Below, piece after piece: positions 34,646 to 44,076 of a stretch of DNA of 64,000 nt; the first letter of the stretch is position 1, and every line of letters starts with the position of its first letter. Position numbers and translations under genes: made by a program. The stretch is from Triticum aestivum (lineage: Eukaryota; Streptophyta; Magnoliopsida; Poales; Poaceae), in NCBI RefSeq assembly GCF_018294505.1, contig NC_057802.1, positions 310,827,137 through 310,891,136 of the forward strand, in the 5' to 3' direction. The notes under the pieces were generated by a model that had not been told where the DNA came from, did not search any database, and saw only the letters and a list, made by a program, of their open reading frames with translations.

Positions 34646-35117
34646 GTTTCGGGTTATCCGGTTTTGTGTGCACGATGTAAAAATATGCGGGTGAGGAGCT
34701 CACATTGCTTTGACGCAGACGAAGCAGAGGTTGTTGATGACAGCGGGCTGCCAGCTTGTAGCTGGCACGCCCCACCCACTGGGTATGGCCACCAAGCCTC
34801 CGGGTGGCTCGAGGGGCGCCCCAGCTGGTCGGACCCGACCGACCAGGCATCGAAGCGGATAGGCAGCCGGGCTCGCCGGCCGGCTAGGCATCGGCAGCCG
34901 GTGATGTGCCCGAGTGAACACAACCGTCATCTTTTTCCTTTTCTTTTTTCTTTCTTCGCTCTAGCCGGCAGGGGAGCTCGTGGGACACAGCCGGCGCGGG
35001 CGCGGCGAGCCGGTCAGCCGGGATGCAGGCGGAGCCGGCAAGCGGCTGGGTCGCTGGGACAGCGGGGAAGCCGGCGCGGCCGGCGTGCGCGGACCCGGCA
35101 GGGGCGAAGCGGATGCG
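34646..35117 (-). other. RLG-A internal sequence between RLG-B and RLG-C
   Basis: This GC-rich stretch contains CACCCACTGGGTATGGCC (about 34773), a further copy of the core of the 9295-9995 array. That supports its being the same element as the left flank of RLG-B. From about 34975 onward it is rich in AGCCGGCGCGG-like strings. It has no coding motif. Confidence 0.6.
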
Positions 35118-35122
35118 GCCAG
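35118..35122. repeat. Left TSD of RLG-C (GCCAG)
   Basis: GCCAG is repeated exactly at 40483-40487. Confidence 0.92.
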
Positions 35123-35484
35123 TGTGAGCAACTCACTGGATCTGGTGGAAATCGAGCTAGGATTTCATTTCAAATCGAAGGAGAGAAAGGAGTTTGCGTA
35201 GCTGATCCACCCAACCACCCACATAGCTACAAAAGGTACAAGCATCGGCCAAAGCCGCCGTCCAGTTCCTTCCTACCTATTACAATCGAGACTACTGGCT
35301 ATTTAAAGGAGGTGACCGTTAACACAGTTAACGGGCCCAAGCTGGATCAACGAAACGCGTTGGCGTCCTTCTTTGCCTCATGGGCCGGCCCGTCCCAGGC
35401 CCATCGCCAGTCTTTGAATCTTCAGCGCCTTCTTCGCATGCCGGAACAGCTACAGTGCTGCTGCCTGTTGTCGGGCCATTGACA
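35123..35484 (-). repeat. 3' LTR of RLG-C (362 bp)
   Basis: On the plus strand it runs from TGTGAGCAACTCACTGG to CATTGACA. It is the same length as the other copy at 40121-40482. Confidence 0.93.
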
Positions 35485-35934
35485 TCCCCCCTCCTTGAGA
35501 AGCGGCTTGTCCCCAAGCCGTAGCCCGAGGAAATTGCTGTTTGAGGCTTCACTCGCAGAACAACCGCTCCAGAAGATCAATCCCTGGGCCACGAGTTTGT
35601 GGCCAACCTGACGAACTCGCTGCTGAAGTATCTGAACTGGGACTTGCAGAGAGGCCGTAACTGAAGGAAGACGAGTTTGTATTGGTACCGATGGAGGGAC
35701 AAATTTCTTCAACTGTGGCACGTGAAAGACTGGATGTATCTTACTCCCCTCCGGCAATTGGAGCCTGTAAGCCACCTCACCAATCTTCTCAATGATAGAA
35801 AAAGGCCCAAAATACTTGAAAGATAGTTTGTGATTCGCCCGAGCCACCACTGACGACTGAACATATGGTTGCAATTTGAGAAAGACAATTTCTCCTTCAG
35901 CAAAGACACGTTATGTGCGATGTTTGTCAGCCTG
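35423..35934 (-). pseudogene. RLG-C integrase C-terminus and chromodomain remnant
   Basis: The minus-strand sense contains the integrase tail HKLSFKYFGPFSIIEKIGEVAYRL, split in my reading by TAA codons near 35938 and 35911, then IHPVFHVPQLKK. The following VPVQILQQRVRQVGHKLVAQ and LIFWSGCSASEA match the start of a chromodomain, up to where a TWE motif is expected. After that the sequence departs from the family. Chromodomains direct integration through histone marks. Here the aromatic core is incomplete, and the frame runs into the LTR. Confidence 0.75.
35485..35498 (-). other. Polypurine tract of RLG-C
   Basis: On the minus strand, AAGGAGGGGGGA precedes the TGTCAATGG that opens the 3' LTR. 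Confidence 0.8.
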
Positions 35935-36938
35935 TTATTTCATGCGGTGTTGAACACGCACTAAGTGTTGTCTAATAGAGTCCATGACCAGCTTTCTAGA
36001 GTCTAGGCACTGTTGCAAATCGACTGGGGCAAGAGTATCAGATTCAGAAATTCCAAAATAGCGAGGAGCATGCCCATAAATTACTTCAAAAGGAGACTTA
36101 TCAAGAGCAGAGTGCCAATTACTGTTATACCAGAACTCACAGAGGGAAAGCCATTTGCTCCACTGATTTGGATGTGCACTTATGAAACACCTCAGATAGC
36201 ATTCCACTTGTTGGTTAACGCGTTCCGTTTGACCATCGGTTTCAGGGTGATATGCTGAACTCATGTTCAATTCTGCACCAGTTTTTGAAATGAGCAATCT
36301 CCAAAAGTTGCTGGTAAATATAGAATCTCGATAAGACACAACGAGCCTAGGCATTCCATGAAGCTTGTACACATTATCTATGAAAACCTCTGCTATTTTC
36401 TGAGCATTAAAGGGATGCTTGAGAGGAATGAAGTGACCATATTTAGAGAACTTGTCCAGAACAACCAAGATACAATCATAATGTGAGGAAGGAGGAAGAC
36501 CAGATATAAAGTCCATGCTCACAGTATCCCAAGCTTTGTTAGGAACAGGCAGAGGAGATTAAAAGGCCAGTGTAATTCACCCTCTCTGGTTTTGCTTGCT
36601 GGCAAGTCAGACAAGACTGTACTTGTGCTTTAATAAACTGCTTCATACCACACCACTTGAACAGAGAACAAATGCGTTTATATGTGACAGGGAAACCAGA
36701 GTGACCCCCCCAGAGGACTGTCATGAAAAGCAAAAAATATCCTGAGATGTAAAACAGGGTCTTGACCTAACCAGATGCAGGACTTGCACCTCAGAAGACC
36801 ATTAATGAGAGTAAAATTAGGTTTAGACCCAGGGGCTACTGCTAATTGCTGCAAAATGGCCTAAGCTTTGGTATCACCCACATAACTGCCAGCAATGTCA
36901 GACAACCAAGAAGGTTGAGCTCCAGAAATAAGAAACAT
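35935..36938 (-). pseudogene. RLG-C integrase
   Basis: Read on the minus strand, the zinc-binding region (HSGFPVTYKRI, MKQFIKAQVQSCLTCQQAKPE, about 36730-36560) is followed after a frameshift by the core. The core has MSMDFISGLP with the first Asp, KFSKYGHFIPL, and AYHPETDGQTERVNQQ with the Glu. The second catalytic site should read Ser-Asp-Arg-Asp. It reads Ser-Tyr-Arg-Asp near 36335, so the residue that usually binds metal is replaced. The frame ends in TAA at 35935-35937. Integrase would insert the cDNA into chromatin, and this copy cannot. Confidence 0.87.
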
Positions 36939-38286
36939 TTAAGAAGGATCAGGTGGTCTCCTTGATAAAGCATCAGCAGCAGAATTAGCAGAGCCTTGCT
37001 TATATTGAATTTGGTAATTCAAACCTAGGAGTTTAGTTAAGCACTTTTGTTGCCAAGGAGTGTGTAGTCTCTGGTCCTGTAGATGTGCTAAACTTTTCTG
37101 GTCAGTTTTGATAGTAAACTGCTGGACCTGCAGGTAAGATCTCCACTGATCAACTGCCAGTAAAATAGCCAAGTATTCCTTCTCATAAACAGACAGCCCT
37201 CTGTTTCTAGGGCCCAATGCTTTGCTGAAAAATGCCAGAGGATGGCCTTGTTGCATCAAAACAGCCCCAACTCCATATTCACATGCATCAGTTTCTATAG
37301 TGAAAGGTTTGGAAAAATCAGGCAAAGCCAACACTGGGGCAGATACTAGTGCCTGTTTCAACACAGTAAATGCTTATTCAGTTACAGGAGTCCACACAAA
37401 TGGCACAACCTTCTTCAATAGTTCTGTAAGGGGCTTAGCAATAATGCCATAGTGCTTAATGAATTTCCTGTAGTAACCACTCAAACCAAGGAAACCTCTG
37501 ACTTCCTTAACATTAACAGGAGTAGGCCAATTTTGCATAGCCACAATCTTACTGGGATCAGTAGCCACTCCCTTGGAACTAATCACATGGCCTAAATAAG
37601 AGATTTCATGTTGAGCAAAAGCACATTTGGACAGCTTCACTTTCCACTGCTCTTTTTGCAAAATCTCCAACACTTGTCTGACATGCTTCAAATGTTCTCT
37701 ATAAGTTTTACTAAAAACCAGGATATCATCAAAGAAAACCAAGGCACATTTCCTCAGAACAGGAGACAAATCAAAATTCATGGATCCTTGAAAAGTACCA
37801 GGTGCCTCACTCAGCCCAAAGGCCATGAGAGTGAATTCATAATGGCCATTGTGTGTCTGAAAAGCAGTTTTGTATTCCTCTCCTGGTGCAAACCTGATTT
37901 GATGATAGCCAGCTTTCAAATCTAGCTTAGAAAACCAACAAGCCCCCAGCTAATTCATCTAAAAGTTCATCAATAACTGGAATAGGATACTTTCCTTTTA
38001 TTGTAATAGCATTCAAGTGTCTGAAATCCACAACTAACCTCCAGGTACCTTCTTCCTTCTTTTTAACTAACAACACAGGAGAAGAAAAAGGACTTTTACT
38101 GAATCTGATCATGCCCAAGGAAAGCAGTTCCTGAATCTGTTTCTCAAGCTCATCTTTGAGTTGAGGAGCAATTCGATATGGTCTGACAGAGACAGGTCTA
38201 GCTCCTGGAATAAGAGGGATATGATGATCATGAGCTCTTCTGGGAGGAAGGCCAGTGGGTGCTTCAAATTCTAGATGCAAATTCAT
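36939..38286 (-). pseudogene. RLG-C reverse transcriptase and RNase H
   Basis: The polymerase starts in one frame (38286-37927: [35 protein letters not shown]) and shifts near 37925. It continues through AGYHQIRFAPGEEYKTAF, LMAFGLSEAPGTFQ and the catalytic ALVFFDDILVFS, with both Asp kept (about 37735). A TAA at about 37371-37373 precedes RNase H, which shows TDACEYGVGAVL, YEKEYLAILLAV, TDQKSLAHL and SANSAADALSRRP. Apart from the frameshift and one stop the domains look well kept. They would copy the element RNA and degrade the template. Confidence 0.9.
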
Positions 38287-40038
38287 CTAGAATTACTTGC
38301 ATATCAGGAGCAACATCCCCTTCTCCAGGACAGATAACAGTACTGACAAAGACCATGGTGACAACAAATTCAATAGGTAACAGACCCTGTAACGTAACCA
38401 CAGTGCCTTTCTGATGAAATGAGAGCCACTTTTGTATCCAATCCACTTGCATAGGACCGTGAAGAGCCAGCCAATCCAACCCCAAAATCCCATCATAGGA
38501 AGCCAATGGCAGAAACCTAAAATCAGATACAAAAGCAGTACCACAACAAGTCCAGGTGCACTGTTTCAGACACTGTGAGCAAGACAGAGTATCACCCCCA
38601 GCAACAGTCACTGAAACTGTAGGAGTGGACTTAACCCCTTGCAACTGATCAATAAACTTGATGTCCACAAAGGAGTGAGTACTGCCAGAGTCAACTAGAA
38701 ATACTAAAGAAAGTCCTTGCAACTGAACTTCAAGCTGTAATGTAGGAGCATTAGCATCTTTGCCCACTGCAGCAGCTGACGGACGCATAACATGGACAGA
38801 TAAACTGTCATCATCAGAAACAGGAGGACCAATTTCCAATGTTTGCACATGATCTATGAGTTCCTGCACAAAATGTAGCTGCACAGTAGATTTACAAACA
38901 TGATCCTTGGCCCACTTCTCTCCACAGACAAAACACAAGCCCTTAGCTCGCCTATAAGGTCGGAGAGATGACCACTTATCTTCAGTGTGAACTGTTTTGA
39001 CAGGTTCAGAGACCTTGCAATCGTTAGTCAGACGTCCCTTAGGAGGAAGGGGCAAGGGCAGGGCACCATATTTGATTAGAGTGGAAGAATTAAGGGGAGT
39101 GAGGCCCTCACCCAATTCCTCATGTAGCAGAGCCAAGTCATAAGTAGCATCAAGGTATTTAGGTTTCTGCAACGCTACAGCAACTCGAACTCCTGGTTTC
39201 AGACCATCGAGGAAACGAGTGGTGTAATGCAGCGAATTGGGAGCATCTTCATAAGCAGACAGTTGATCGTACAAATCAGCAAAACGATCAACATAATCAA
39301 CCACTGTTCCTGTTTGAGCAATACGAAACAGTTGCCTGAGCAAAGTCTGGTGCTGATTCCGACCGAAACGGCTCTGTAAACTGCTGCAAAATTCAGTCCA
39401 AGTTGCATTTGGCTGCCTTCGCTGCATTGATTCCAACCAACGAGCTGCAGCTCCCTCAAACTAGGCTGAAGCGAGAGAAATCCAACAATGGCTGGAGTAC
39501 CCCAAAGCCGGAACTGATCCTCGCAACGATTTTGCCACAGATGCAGATTTGCTCCATCAAACCGAGGCAATTCAGAATGAACACCCAACGAGAAGGTCTC
39601 CCCCGTATCTACTGAAACTGGATCATGTGAACTGCTAGCCCGATGCAACAATTGGGAATCCCGAGCACCACGAAACAGGGGAGGGACGTACGGCAGACCT
39701 TTTCCATAGAGAGTAGACTCGATGTTACCTCCATCAGAGAATTTTTCCCCACGCTCGGAAGGGCGCACGCCCGCTACATGCGAACCAGCCCTCCGCGGCG
39801 GTGGCTCCTTCGACTGCTCAGCACAGATCTGCTCGATCTCTATGTTCATCTCCGCTCGGACCCCATCAATCCTTGCCAAAATCAGACCATCCAGAGCCGA
39901 AGTATTGGAATTGATCAATTTGCTCATGGCCTCAAGGAGGTGCTCACCTTGATCCTTGAGACGCTGACTCAGATCGACCGCGAAATTGGCGCGGAGAAGC
40001 TCGTACACGCCTCGCCCTTCCTCTGACAGCCGCTCCAT
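38264..40038 (-). pseudogene. RLG-C gag and protease
   Basis: The probable start is the ATG at 40036-40038 (MERLSEEGRGVYELL), 80 bases inside the primer site. Gag is read in one frame to about 39465 and in another from about 39436 to 38264. The second part has WTEFCSSLQSRFG and a Cys-His knuckle-like motif CFVCGEKWAKDHVC (about 38950-38910). Retropepsin follows as VFLVDSGSTHSFVD near 38690, with ILGLDWLALHG about 90 residues on. Gag and protease build and mature the particle. The frameshift separates capsid from nucleocapsid. Confidence 0.85.
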
Positions 40039-40103
40039 GGCCGCCGCTCGTCGTCGATCCCGCCACCGCGTGCCGTGCTGGTGCCGAGGAAGCTCCAGGA
40101 CCA

Positions 40104-40118
40104 CTGTATCTGATACCA
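40104..40118 (-). other. Primer-binding site of RLG-C
   Basis: On the minus strand, TGGTATCAGATACAG begins two bases after the 5' LTR. Its first ten bases match the well-known initiator-tRNA-Met primer site. Confidence 0.85.
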
Positions 40119-40120
40119 AC

Positions 40121-40482
40121 TGTGAGCAACTCACTGGATCTGGTGAAAATCAAGCTAGGGTTTCATTTCAAATCGAAGGAGAGAAGGGAGTTTGCGTAGC
40201 TGATCCGCCCAACCACCCACACAGCTACAAAAGGTACAAGCATCGGCCGAAGCCGCCGTCCAGTTCCTTCCTACCTATTACAATCGAGACTACTGGCTAT
40301 TTAAAGGAGGTGACCGTTAACACAGTTAACGGCCCAAAGCTGGATCAACAAAATGCGCTGGCGTCCTTCTTTGCCTCATGGGTCGGCCCGTCCCAGGCCC
40401 ATCGCCAGTCTTTGAATCTTCAACGCCTTCTTCGCGTGCCGGAACAGCTACAGTGCTGCTGCCTGTTGTCGGGCAGCTGACA
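40121..40482 (-). repeat. 5' LTR of RLG-C (362 bp)
   Basis: On the plus strand it runs from TGTGAGCAACTCACTGG to CAGCTGACA, adjoining the right TSD. TTTAAATA-like sequence near 40298 could be its TATA box on the minus strand. Confidence 0.93.
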
Positions 40483-40487
40483 GCCAG
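40483..40487. repeat. Right TSD of RLG-C (GCCAG)
   Basis: This is an exact match to 35118-35122. Confidence 0.92.
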
Positions 40488-41748
40488 CATGGGTAGCAGG
40501 CGGCGCAGGACGCGAAGCCGGCACGGGGAGCAGCCGGCTGAAGCGCAAAGCCGGCGCGGGGCAGGGGAGCCCGCGGCCGGAGCGGAGGCGCTCAGGCGGC
40601 GTCGCGGGGCGGGAGCAGCGGGGCACTGGGCGGAGCAGGCGGAGACGCGGCGTTGCGGAGGCACGCACGCGGAGGCGCAGGGGGCAGAGGCAGCAACGAG
40701 CAGCAACTGCTGCGGTGGATGACGGCGAAGCCCAAGGAGGAGAGAGCGACACGGTCGGAGGATGGCGCGGGCGTGCGACCACGAGAAGAGGTTCATGCGG
40801 ACGGGAGGAGAGCCGGGCGGAGCCGAGGCGCGCGAGGCTCAGCAGGGGACCAGCGGCCGCGGGTGCAGAGGCTGAGCGGAGCAGGGGCTGGGCGGTGCAC
40901 GCGCTTGGAGACGGTGTCGAGCGACGCGGGCTGCTGCTGCTGAGGGTGGTTGCGGGGCGTGCGCGCGTGCAAGCCGACGATGGAAGCTGCAGACACAGCA
41001 GGAGCAGTTGGCACGGGGAGGCGGCCGGAGGCCGAGCGCGGCGTGGTACCGGCATGGGGCGCGTGACTGCATGCAGTGGCTGGTGGAGGAGGTCGAGCTG
41101 GAGGCCGGCCTGAGCCGCGGGCGCGCGGGGAGAGGCTCGGTAGGGCGAGGTGCAGCCAAGGCAGGGCGTCACGCAGGAGGAGACGGGTGCGCGCGCATAC
41201 GACAGCAGCATATGAGTTAGCAGCCAACACGCTCGTGTCTCGGTGATGTCTATTTTATATTTGACCAATGTACAGGTAGTGTATGACTTGTATCTGGCTT
41301 GTGTATGGGGAATATATGATCATTATACGGGCAATATCTGGGTAGCATTTGGCTAGTTTCTAGGATACGACCATGGTTTTGGAGTGGTAGAGAGAGGAGG
41401 GGAGCCCACGCCGGTGAGCCTGAGGCTGCGAGGACGGGCGTTCTATGAGCCCGATGGCGAGGTCGAGCGGCGCTGTAGCCGCTTGGACGGCAGGGCACGA
41501 GGTTGCAGACGCTCGTGGGGAGTTGGTGAAGCATGCGATGCGGAGCGCCGTGGAGAAGAGAGCGAGGCGGACGGTGTCGAGGCCGTTGAGGAGGATGCAA
41601 CGTCCCGCGCAGCCGCCTCGGGGGCGTGTTGATGTCAAGCCCTCAAGCGCGTCCGGAGAGACGGCGACGATGTTGCGATAGTGATGACGAAGATGGTCTC
41701 GCCTGGAGCGCGGTTCCAGTAGCAGCTTGCCCCATGATGGGCGCCAAC
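40488..41748 (-). other. RLG-A GC-rich 5' internal region
   Basis: The first 700 bp are extremely GC-rich, so long open frames exist on both strands by chance (for example minus 40420-41268). None shows a known domain, and their compositions (Ala, Arg, Pro, Ser) are those of GC-rich random frames. A primer-binding site ends the region at its right side. It is the leader of RLG-A in element sense. Confidence 0.55.
41729..41746 (-). other. Primer-binding site of RLG-A
   Basis: On the minus strand, TGGCGCCCATCATGGGGC starts two bases after the 5' LTR. It differs at only two bases from the primer site of RLG-B (11056-11073), so both likely use the same tRNA. It fixes the orientation of RLG-A. 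Confidence 0.75.
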
Positions 41749-42073
41749 TATCGCGGTGGGTGCACGACAGATGCCAAAGGATGGCCAAAGAGAAGGATAG
41801 GCTCAAGGGCATCGGTGGGCTCTAGAGGCGAGGTCGGTATGAGCGAGCGTGGGATGCAAGACATACCCAGGTTCGGGGCTCTCCGGAGAGATAACACCCC
41901 TAGTCCCGTCGAGAGTGTTTTTTTGTATTAGTACATAGTTGCTCCTAGAGTTGTTTTGGGGGAGGAAGGAAGGCAGACCAAGGCTTAGGTTGCTCCTTCT
42001 CCTTGTGCGTGTGTGTGTCCTACTGATGGTCTGATCGCTTGGTTGTAGATACCCGGGGGTCACCCCCCTGACA
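41749..42073 (-). repeat. 5' LTR of RLG-A (right copy, 325 bp)
   Basis: The plus strand reads TATCGCGGTGGG to CCCCCTGACA; the first TG has become TA. It shares ordered blocks with 8520-9294 but lacks over 400 bp of it. The TSD ACGTT follows. Confidence 0.72.
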
Positions 42074-42078
42074 ACGTT
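42074..42078. repeat. Right TSD of RLG-A (ACGTT)
   Basis: This is an exact match to 8515-8519. Harbinger-1 sequence resumes at 42079. Confidence 0.85.
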
Positions 42079-43378
42079 GTCACCCTGAAACTGAAACCCT
42101 TGGTCGTAGATACGTTCCGGGCGCTCATCCTCTACGATCATATTGTGCATGATCACACAAGAAGTCATCATCTCCCACAACTTCTTGGTGCTCCAAGTTC
42201 TAGCAAGGATACTGAACAATGCCCCATCAAGATTGCAGAACACCAAAGACACATTCCACATCCTTCCTAGCACTCTCTTGCTCTTGTGCAAATCTCCTCC
42301 TCTTCTCTCCTACAGGGTTGGCGCTTGTCTTCACAAAAGTACTCACCAAGGTTAGATGCCATCGGCTAGGTAGTATCCTTTGTTGTAGTTGTGTCCATTG
42401 ATGTTAACAGTCACCGGCGGGCAGTTGCCTTCAGCAAGCCTTGCAAACACCGATGAGCGTTGAAGCACGTTGATATCATTGTGCAATCCGGCCATGCCGA
42501 AGAAAGAGTGCCAGATCCAGAGATCTTGTGAGGCCACAGCCGCAAGTATGTCAATGCATGCCTTGACATGGCCCCTATACCGCCCTTGCCATGCAGGAGG
42601 GCAGTTCTACCACACCCAGTGCATGCAGTCTATGCTACCAAGCATCCCCGGGAAGCCCCTGCTGGCATTTATCGCCAACAAGCAGGTTGTATCTTCAGCA
42701 TTTGGCTCTCTCAAGTGCTCAAGGCCAAACACTACAATCACAGCCTTGCAGAACTCGTACATGGAGTCTAGGCAGATAGACTCGCTCATACAGACGTACT
42801 CATCAATGAGTTCACTGGGAACTCCGTATGCAAGCATCCGGATAGCTGCAGTGCATTTTAATAAGAGGAGAAGCCAATATTTCCAAGGGCATCCTCCTTG
42901 CACTTGAAATACTCATCGTATCTGACCACCCCTCCCGAATGCGGTTGAAAACATGCCTAGCCATACGGAAACAATGCCAGAATTGGTGATGTTTGAAGAG
43001 CGGGTTGGGTGTCTCAAAGTAGTCTTCCCAAAGAAGGAAATGGCCGCTCTCTCGGTTGCGATTCAACGCTGGAGTGTGCCCCGGGATCGAGCCTGGGAAC
43101 AACGGTCGATGCCTACTAAGGTGGTCATGGACGACCAACACAGAAGCCACCATCTCCTCATCGTCGGATGAGGAATCATCGGAGTCGCAAAGGAAATTGT
43201 GGAAAAAGATCTCGCCAGCGGAGTCCATTTGTACCTTGGGGGCAAATCGTCGAACAGCTTGCAGGCATCGGTGAAGAAGCTGGCCGGCGAAGCTGACCGG
43301 GTAGCGGGCCTGGAGGAGTCCGGCGAGCGTGCCGGCGTCAGACGAAGGAGCTGGCGGGGGGAGCGGGGGTGAGTTCAT
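42079..43378 (-). pseudogene. PIF/Harbinger DDE transposase (DDE_Tnp_4 type)
   Basis: The likely start is the ATG at 43376-43378 (MNSPPLPPP). The coding sense runs leftward in several frames: WEDYFETPNPLFKHHQFWH and FRMARHVFNRIREG, then MLAYGVPSELIDEYVCMSES, ASRGFPGMLGSIDCMHW with the first catalytic Asp, and [20 protein letters not shown] with the second. Last comes CVIMHNMIVEDE close to the C-terminus. The Glu of the VERAFG motif is kept in one frame as VECVFG (near 42240). Frameshifts near 42900, 42600 and 42300 and several stops disable it. RLG-A interrupts the final codons at 42079. Such transposases cut and paste with a TAA/TTA preference. Confidence 0.87.
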
Positions 43379-43777
43379 GCTCGCGACGACGTGTGTGTGG
43401 GGGGGAGCGGCGGCGTGGGAAGGTGGCAGTGTGCGGGGAAGGTATGTGGGGGTGCGGCCTGCTGGCAAGGGCACCAGAACTGGGCAGCAGTGACGATGGG
43501 GCGGGGCGAGCGGGGGCTTGCTGACGATGGGGAAGAAAGAGAACAGACTGTGTGCCACCGACTGGCGGGCCAGGGGGTGGAGTAGGCGGGCGTTGCACAC
43601 GTCCGCCTCGTGTCCACGCCAACGCAAATGAGGCCCAAATTTGGGCCAGAAATGGGTCGCCCGGCAGACAAAAAGCAGGCACGCGTCTGTTTGGGTCGGC
43701 GCGTTGGGCCGACTTTTATGTCTGTTTTGACAAACGAATGTACGTGGACGGAATGGGTTGGCATGTTGGAGTTGCTC
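42079..43777 (-). mobile_element. Harbinger-1, main segment
   Basis: This part holds the transposase gene and the upstream (right) end of a PIF/Harbinger DNA transposon. Its terminus reads GTTGGAGTTGCTC, followed by TAA (43778-43780). Together with 8071-8519 the element would be about 2.15 kb. The left TSD is unclear: TTC precedes 8071 where TAA would be expected. Confidence 0.82.
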
Positions 43778-43780
43778 TAA
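43778..43780. repeat. TAA: TSD of Harbinger-2, also right flank of Harbinger-1
   Basis: TAA lies between the right end of Harbinger-1 and the left end of Harbinger-2 and is repeated at 46401-46403. Confidence 0.8.
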
Positions 43781-44076
43781 GGCCAACTCCAATGCACGAC
43801 CCCAAATGGATCGGCCGCGTCCTTGGGGTGTAAATGGACAGAACAGACCGCCCAACGTGTAGGAGCGAACGGACCGTCGTCCGTTTTTGGTCCGCTTTCG
43901 ACCCACACCCAACTCAAAGTTGGGCCGCGTTTGCGGCCGAATGGACATCGCGCTGACGGGCGGGACGCGCATCCTTGTCCTCCCCTGGCCCGCCTATCGG
44001 GGACACGACCGCCCACACTTTCCATCCATTTTGCCGAAAACTGTCCCGCGCCCTCTCCCGCCTCTCCTCCTCCACC

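Larger units (their letters stand above)
35123..40482 (-). mobile_element. RLG-C: complete chromovirus-type Gypsy element, inactive
   Basis: A compact 5360-bp element with two 362-bp LTRs, a perfect GCCAG TSD, an initiator-Met-tRNA-type primer site and a polypurine tract. On the minus strand it encodes gag, protease, reverse transcriptase, RNase H, integrase and a chromodomain remnant, in that order. The C-terminal chromodomain puts it in the chromovirus branch. The LTRs differ at about 18 of 362 sites by eye (near 5%). Several stops, three frameshifts and a changed integrase residue make it dead. It is inserted in RLG-A. Confidence 0.93.
8520..42073 (-). mobile_element. RLG-A: outermost LTR element of the nest, non-autonomous
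   Basis: The element runs from TGTCGTGG at 8520 to CTGACA at 42073, flanked by a perfect ACGTT TSD. Its primer-binding site beside the right LTR shows it lies on the minus strand. After removing RLG-B and RLG-C, about 4.1 kb of its own sequence remains: two LTRs and roughly 3 kb of GC-rich internal DNA with no recognisable gag or pol. It therefore looks like a large non-autonomous (LARD-like) or deleted Gypsy element. The insertion target was Harbinger-1. Several Mb-scale families share the TGTCGGGGGG LTR start, and I do not name the family. Confidence 0.8.

Noticed and set aside
10518..34651. Exact 5-bp TSD for RLG-B
   Set aside because: GTTCG on the left and GTTTC(G) on the right differ by one inserted T. 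I report it only as a likely degraded duplication.
35123..35484. Short plus-strand proteins in the RLG-C LTRs
   Set aside because: The same frame occurs in both LTRs and crosses their borders. It is only LTR sequence read by chance.
40420..41268. Long open frames on both strands in GC-rich DNA
   Set aside because: Frames overlap on both strands, are Ala/Arg/Pro/Ser-rich and lack any known domain. The interval lies between an LTR element and its primer site.
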